Below, piece after piece: positions 61,387-64,000 of a stretch of 64,000 nucleotides of DNA (its first letter is position 1; each line of letters starts with the position of its first letter). This DNA comes from Acidovorax sp. YS12 (GTDB lineage: Bacteria > Pseudomonadota > Gammaproteobacteria > Burkholderiales > Burkholderiaceae_C). The notes under the pieces are model-generated. The model had not been told where the DNA came from and made no database searches. It was given only the letters and a program-made list of their open reading frames with translations. Both the position numbers and the translations under genes were made by a program. Location of the stretch: the NCBI GenBank assembly GCA_021496925.1, contig CP053915.1, positions 2,108,001 to 2,172,000 on the forward strand, given 5' to 3'.

Positions 61387-62805
61387 TCACGGTTGAACGC
61401 CTTCAGCAACACTGCACGAAACGTCCATGCAAGTCGGACCAACCGGACCAGCAGACGCCTGCAGCGTCAACGCCGCGCGCAGCCCCCCTAGATGCGACGC
61501 GTCTTCCAGCGTCAGCGCCGCGCCATGCCGCCGGGCAATGGCCTGCACGATGGCCAGGCCCAGGCCGCTGCCCTGCGTGCCCTGGACGGACTCCGGCGCA
61601 CGGTAAAAGCGATCCAGTACGCGCGCCCGCTCGGCGGCGGGAATGCCCGGGCCGCTGTCCTCCACCCACAGCTCCACACCGCCCGGCACGGCGCGCCATC
61701 CGGCATCGACGCGCCCGCCCGCGGGGGTGTATTTGACCGCGTTGTCCAGCAGGTTGCGCAGCAGGATGCGCAAGGCCTCGGGCAGCCCCGCCGCCCAAGC
61801 CGCGGCGCCATCGGCGGCGCACGCGGGCGCCAAGCCCAGGTCGATGCCACGCGCCTGCGCCCCCGGCGCCGCATCGGCCAGCGCCTGGCGCACCAGCGCG
61901 TCGCAGTCCACCGGCACCAGGGCCGGCCCGGCGGCGGCGCTGGCCTCCTGCCGCGCCAGCACCAGCAGTTGCTCGACCAGGCGCGTGGCACGGTCCAGGC
62001 CGGCATCCAGGCGCGCCACGGCCTGCTGGCGCGCGGCGTCGTCGGGCGCGCGGCGCAGGCCCTGCACCTGCAGCTTGAGCGCGGCCAGCGGGGAACGCAG
62101 TTCATGCGCAGCATCGGCCACGAAATGCTGCTGCGCCTCGAAGGCGCTGCGCACGCGCGCCAGCAGCAGGTTCAGCTCCCGCACCAGGGGCTGCACTTCG
62201 TCGGGCAGGTGCGTCTCGCTGACCGCGCCCAGGTCGTCGGCCTGGCGCCGCGCGATCTGGCGGCGCACCCGCTCCACGGGTGCCAGCAGATGGCGCACCG
62301 TCCACCACACCCACAGCGCCAGCAGCGGCGCCATCACGGCCAGCGGCAGCAGCGAACGCAGCGCCAGGGCCCGCGCCATGGCCCTGCGCGCGGCCATGTC
62401 ATGCGCCACCTGGATGACCTGCGCCCGCGTCTGCAGCGAAAAAACGCGGTAGGTGGCGCCGCGCACCTGCACGTTGGTGAAGCCCAGCACCGCCAGTTGC
62501 GGCAGTGCCGTCCCCACGGCGGACTCGAAGATGCGCAGGCCTTCGTTCGTCCATACCTGCACGATGAATTCGTCGTTCTGGTACTCGGCGCGCGGGCCGC
62601 CACCCCAGGCCTGGGCGTCGGGCGGCAGGCCGGCGCGCAAGGCAAACGCGGTTTGCTGCATCTGGTGGTCGAACAGCGCATCGGCCTCGGCCAGGGCGCT
62701 GCGGTATGCCAGCGTGGCCTGCGCCAGTGCGGTGCACAGCACAGCCGTGAAAAGCAGCGCCAGCAGCCGCCAGCGCAGCGAGGTCGGCCAGCGCGGCGGC
62801 TTCAT
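61387..62805 (-). CDS. Sensor histidine kinase of a two-component system (QseC/TctE-like)
   Basis: 472 residues from the ATG at 62805, which overlaps the regulator stop (ATGA). Two membrane helices (~10-35 and ~150-172) frame a periplasmic sensor region; a HAMP-like linker follows. The phospho-acceptor is H234 in DAAHELRSPLAALKLQVQG. ATPase motifs: N box RNLLDNAVKYTP, G1 VEDSGPGIP, G2 GSGLGLAIV. The signal is unknown. Confidence 0.94.
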   Translation of the reverse strand: MKPPRWPTSLRWRLLALLFTAVLCTALAQATLAYRSALAEADALFDHQMQQTAFALRAGLPPDAQAWGGGPRAEYQNDEFIVQVWTNEGLRIFESAVGTALPQLAVLGFTNVQVRGATYRVFSLQTRAQVIQVAHDMAARRAMARALALRSLLPLAVMAPLLALWVWWTVRHLLAPVERVRRQIARRQADDLGAVSETHLPDEVQPLVRELNLLLARVRSAFEAQQHFVADAAHELRSPLAALKLQVQGLRRAPDDAARQQAVARLDAGLDRATRLVEQLLVLARQEASAAAGPALVPVDCDALVRQALADAAPGAQARGIDLGLAPACAADGAAAWAAGLPEALRILLRNLLDNAVKYTPAGGRVDAGWRAVPGGVELWVEDSGPGIPAAERARVLDRFYRAPESVQGTQGSGLGLAIVQAIARRHGAALTLEDASHLGGLRAALTLQASAGPVGPTCMDVSCSVAEGVQP

Positions 62806-63458
62806 CGCGGCACCATGTAGCCCAGGCCGCGCACATTGAGCACCAGGTGCGCCCCCAGCTTCTTGCGCAGGCCGTGGATGTAGACCTCCACGGCGTTGCT
62901 GCTGATCTCGCCGCCCCAGCCGTAGAGCTTGTCTTCCAGTTGCTGGCGCGACAGCACGGAGCCGGGGCGGGCGATCAGCGCCTCCAGCACCGCCCACTCG
63001 CGCGCCGACAGCGCCACGGGCCGGCCCTGCACCCGCACCTCGCGCGTGGCCGGCGTGACGGACACGCCCTGGTGTTCGTACACCGGCTCGGCGCGCCCGG
63101 CGGCACGGCGCAGCAGCGCTCGGATACGCGCCAGCAGCTCCTCCAGGTCATAGGGCTTGAGCACATAGTCGTCGGCCCCGGCGTCGAGCCCCTGCACGCG
63201 CTGGGCCACGCCGTCGCGCGCCGTGGCGATCAGGACCGGCGTGCGGTCCTTGCGTGCCCGCAGGGCGCGCAGCACCGCCAGGCCATCACGGCGCGGCAGG
63301 CCCAGGTCGAGCAGCACGAGATCGTAGGCCTGGGTGCTCAGAGCGGCGTCCGCCATGTCGCCATCGGTGGCCCAGTCCACGGCGTAGCGTTCGGCGCGCA
63401 GCAGATCGCGCACGGCTTCGCCGATCATCGGGTCGTCTTCCACGAGCAGCAGGCGCAT
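62802..63458 (-). CDS. OmpR-family response regulator (QseB/TctD-like)
   Basis: 218 residues. The receiver domain has the acidic pair E-D-D (7-9), phospho-acceptor D51 in YDLVLLDLGLPRRDGLAV, and the KPYDLEELLAR loop. The winged-helix DNA-binding domain from ~125 contains LSAREWAVLEALIARPGSVL, then VEVYIHGLRKKLGAHLVLNV. It acts with the kinase encoded just downstream. The large palindrome at 63494-63660 lies directly upstream of its start. Confidence 0.95.
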   Translation of the reverse strand: MRLLLVEDDPMIGEAVRDLLRAERYAVDWATDGDMADAALSTQAYDLVLLDLGLPRRDGLAVLRALRARKDRTPVLIATARDGVAQRVQGLDAGADDYVLKPYDLEELLARIRALLRRAAGRAEPVYEHQGVSVTPATREVRVQGRPVALSAREWAVLEALIARPGSVLSRQQLEDKLYGWGGEISSNAVEVYIHGLRKKLGAHLVLNVRGLGYMVPR

Positions 63459-63493
63459 GGCGGGAGCATAGCGCCCTCGCCATGGCCCGGCGC

Positions 63494-63660
63494 CTCAGAG
63501 CCTGGGAGTTTTTTGGCCTTGCCCGAAAGGTGCGTCAAAACACCCCGGATCTAGGCGCAAAGCACAGCCATAGCTCGGGCTATGGCGCGCATTTGCAACG
63601 ACGAGCCGGGGTGCTTTGGCGCGCAAGGCGGGCATGGACAAAAGACTCTCAGGCTCTCAG
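63494..63660. repeat. 167-bp imperfect palindrome
   Basis: Outer arms: CTCAGAGCCTGGGAGTTTTT at 63494 and, inverted from 63660, CTGAGAGCCTGAGAGTCTTT. Further nested pairs: CTTGCCC with its complement near 63630, AACACCCCGG with CCGGGGTGCT, and a central hairpin CCATAGC-TCG-GGCTATGG (63568-63585). It overlaps the stop codon of the next gene. It may be a MITE-like insertion or a strong two-way terminator. Confidence 0.7.
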
Positions 63661-64000
63661 TAGCCGTAGCGGGGTACGCAGCGCACGTCGCTGTTCGCCG
63701 CGGCCATGCCGAGGCACGAAACGTTGCTGCGCCATTGCGACTGAAGCGCGGCGGCCTGCGGATTCACAGGGGCAGGCGCCCCGCCCCTCTGCGGATAGGA
63801 GGGCGCGGCGGCCGGAGCGCGCCGCTGCAAGGTCTCGGCCCTGCGCTGCTGCACCGCCTCGGCATGGCGGGGTTGAACCGCCTCGGCGTAGCGCGGTTGC
63901 ACCGATTCCGCGTAGCGCGGCTGTACCGCCTCCGCATAGCGCGGCTGCACGGCTTCGGCCTGGCGCGGCTGGATGCCTTGCGCGGCAAGGCCATGGCAGA
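63657..64000 (-). CDS. Octapeptide-repeat protein (5' end outside window)
   Basis: The frame is open at the right edge, so only the last ~114 residues are seen. They begin with a tandem eight-residue repeat, (Q-P-R-x-A-E-A-V): QPRQAEAV, QPRYAEAV, QPRYAESV, QPRYAEAV, QPRHAEAV, QQRRAETL, followed by QRRAP, a Pro/Ala linker and a conserved-looking tail NVSCLGMAAANSDVRCVPRY with two Cys. The repeats suggest an extended linker, perhaps in an exported protein. I do not recognise the family. The stop codon lies in the 167-bp palindrome. Confidence 0.6.
   Translation of the reverse strand, partial: CHGLAAQGIQPRQAEAVQPRYAEAVQPRYAESVQPRYAEAVQPRHAEAVQQRRAETLQRRAPAAAPSYPQRGGAPAPVNPQAAALQSQWRSNVSCLGMAAANSDVRCVPRYGY

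Noticed and set aside
63835..63990. CRISPR-like array at the right end (regular 24-base units)
   Set aside because: The units are directly adjacent without spacers and encode a periodic octapeptide in one frame.

Overview
The window is a high-GC bacterial chromosome segment. Gene content points to a betaproteobacterium of the order Burkholderiales, most likely family Comamonadaceae (Acidovorax/Alicycliphilus type). The evidence is an aa3/caa3 oxidase cluster with ctaC-ctaD-small protein-ctaG-DUF2970-ctaE-surf1-ctaA-ctaB-sco1, a paired M16 protease operon next to rsmD-coaD and ftsY, a second infA beside an RRM protein, DUF1841 and DUF2970 proteins, and at least twelve copies of a ~48-bp dispersed repeat. 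No species assignment is possible from the sequence alone.

Layout. 1-2.8 kb: end of a LuxR-type regulator gene, then a secreted M48-like/TPM fusion protein and two small secreted proteins. 2.8-7.8 kb: coaD, rsmD, an inactive/active M16 protease pair and ftsY. 7.9-11.8 kb: a membrane-bound PAS-GGDEF-EAL protein and an EF-hand-like protein. 11.8-16.6 kb: a leftward redox cluster (di-heme peroxidase, porin, covalent-FMN protein, ApbE, four-helix membrane protein, CutA). 16.65-32.24 kb: a genomic island. 32.3-42.2 kb: rpoH behind a perfect CIRCE operator, then the oxidase structural and assembly genes. 42.3-55.8 kb: housekeeping and accessory genes (BioC-like, comF, trmL, MaoC, ParA-like, LysE, Kef, UspA, cytochrome c4, MoxR/VWA, tamA). 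55.8-64 kb: tamB, tRNA-Arg(CCU), RRM protein, IF-1, a two-component system, a large palindrome and an octapeptide-repeat protein cut by the window end.

The island is the accessory part. It is edged and split by relics of IS21-like multi-repeat ends in the order left-right-left-right. This suggests two tandem units: 16.65-18.86 kb (a methyltransferase-family gene behind a MerR-type promoter, and a DnaJ-like gene) and 18.86-32.24 kb. The second unit holds a YggL gene, a four-gene siderophore uptake operon, transposase debris, an orphan integron-cassette remnant with a recognisable attC site, an IS427-group IS inserted in a cassette gene (CTAG duplication), and a two-gene operon encoding an OLD-type ATPase/TOPRIM protein and a coiled-coil DUF2130 protein with a PD-(D/E)XK-like signature. 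That operon is the best candidate for an undescribed defence system. The dispersed ~48-bp chromosomal repeat is absent from the island, which agrees with a foreign origin.

Two other themes stand out. The di-heme peroxidase/porin/FMN/ApbE/membrane-protein set looks like a flavin-based periplasmic electron-transfer chain. The dispersed repeat has been taken into coding sequence: it encodes most of the signal peptides of the SCO1 protein and of one M16 protease homologue, and the C-terminus of an acetyltransferase.
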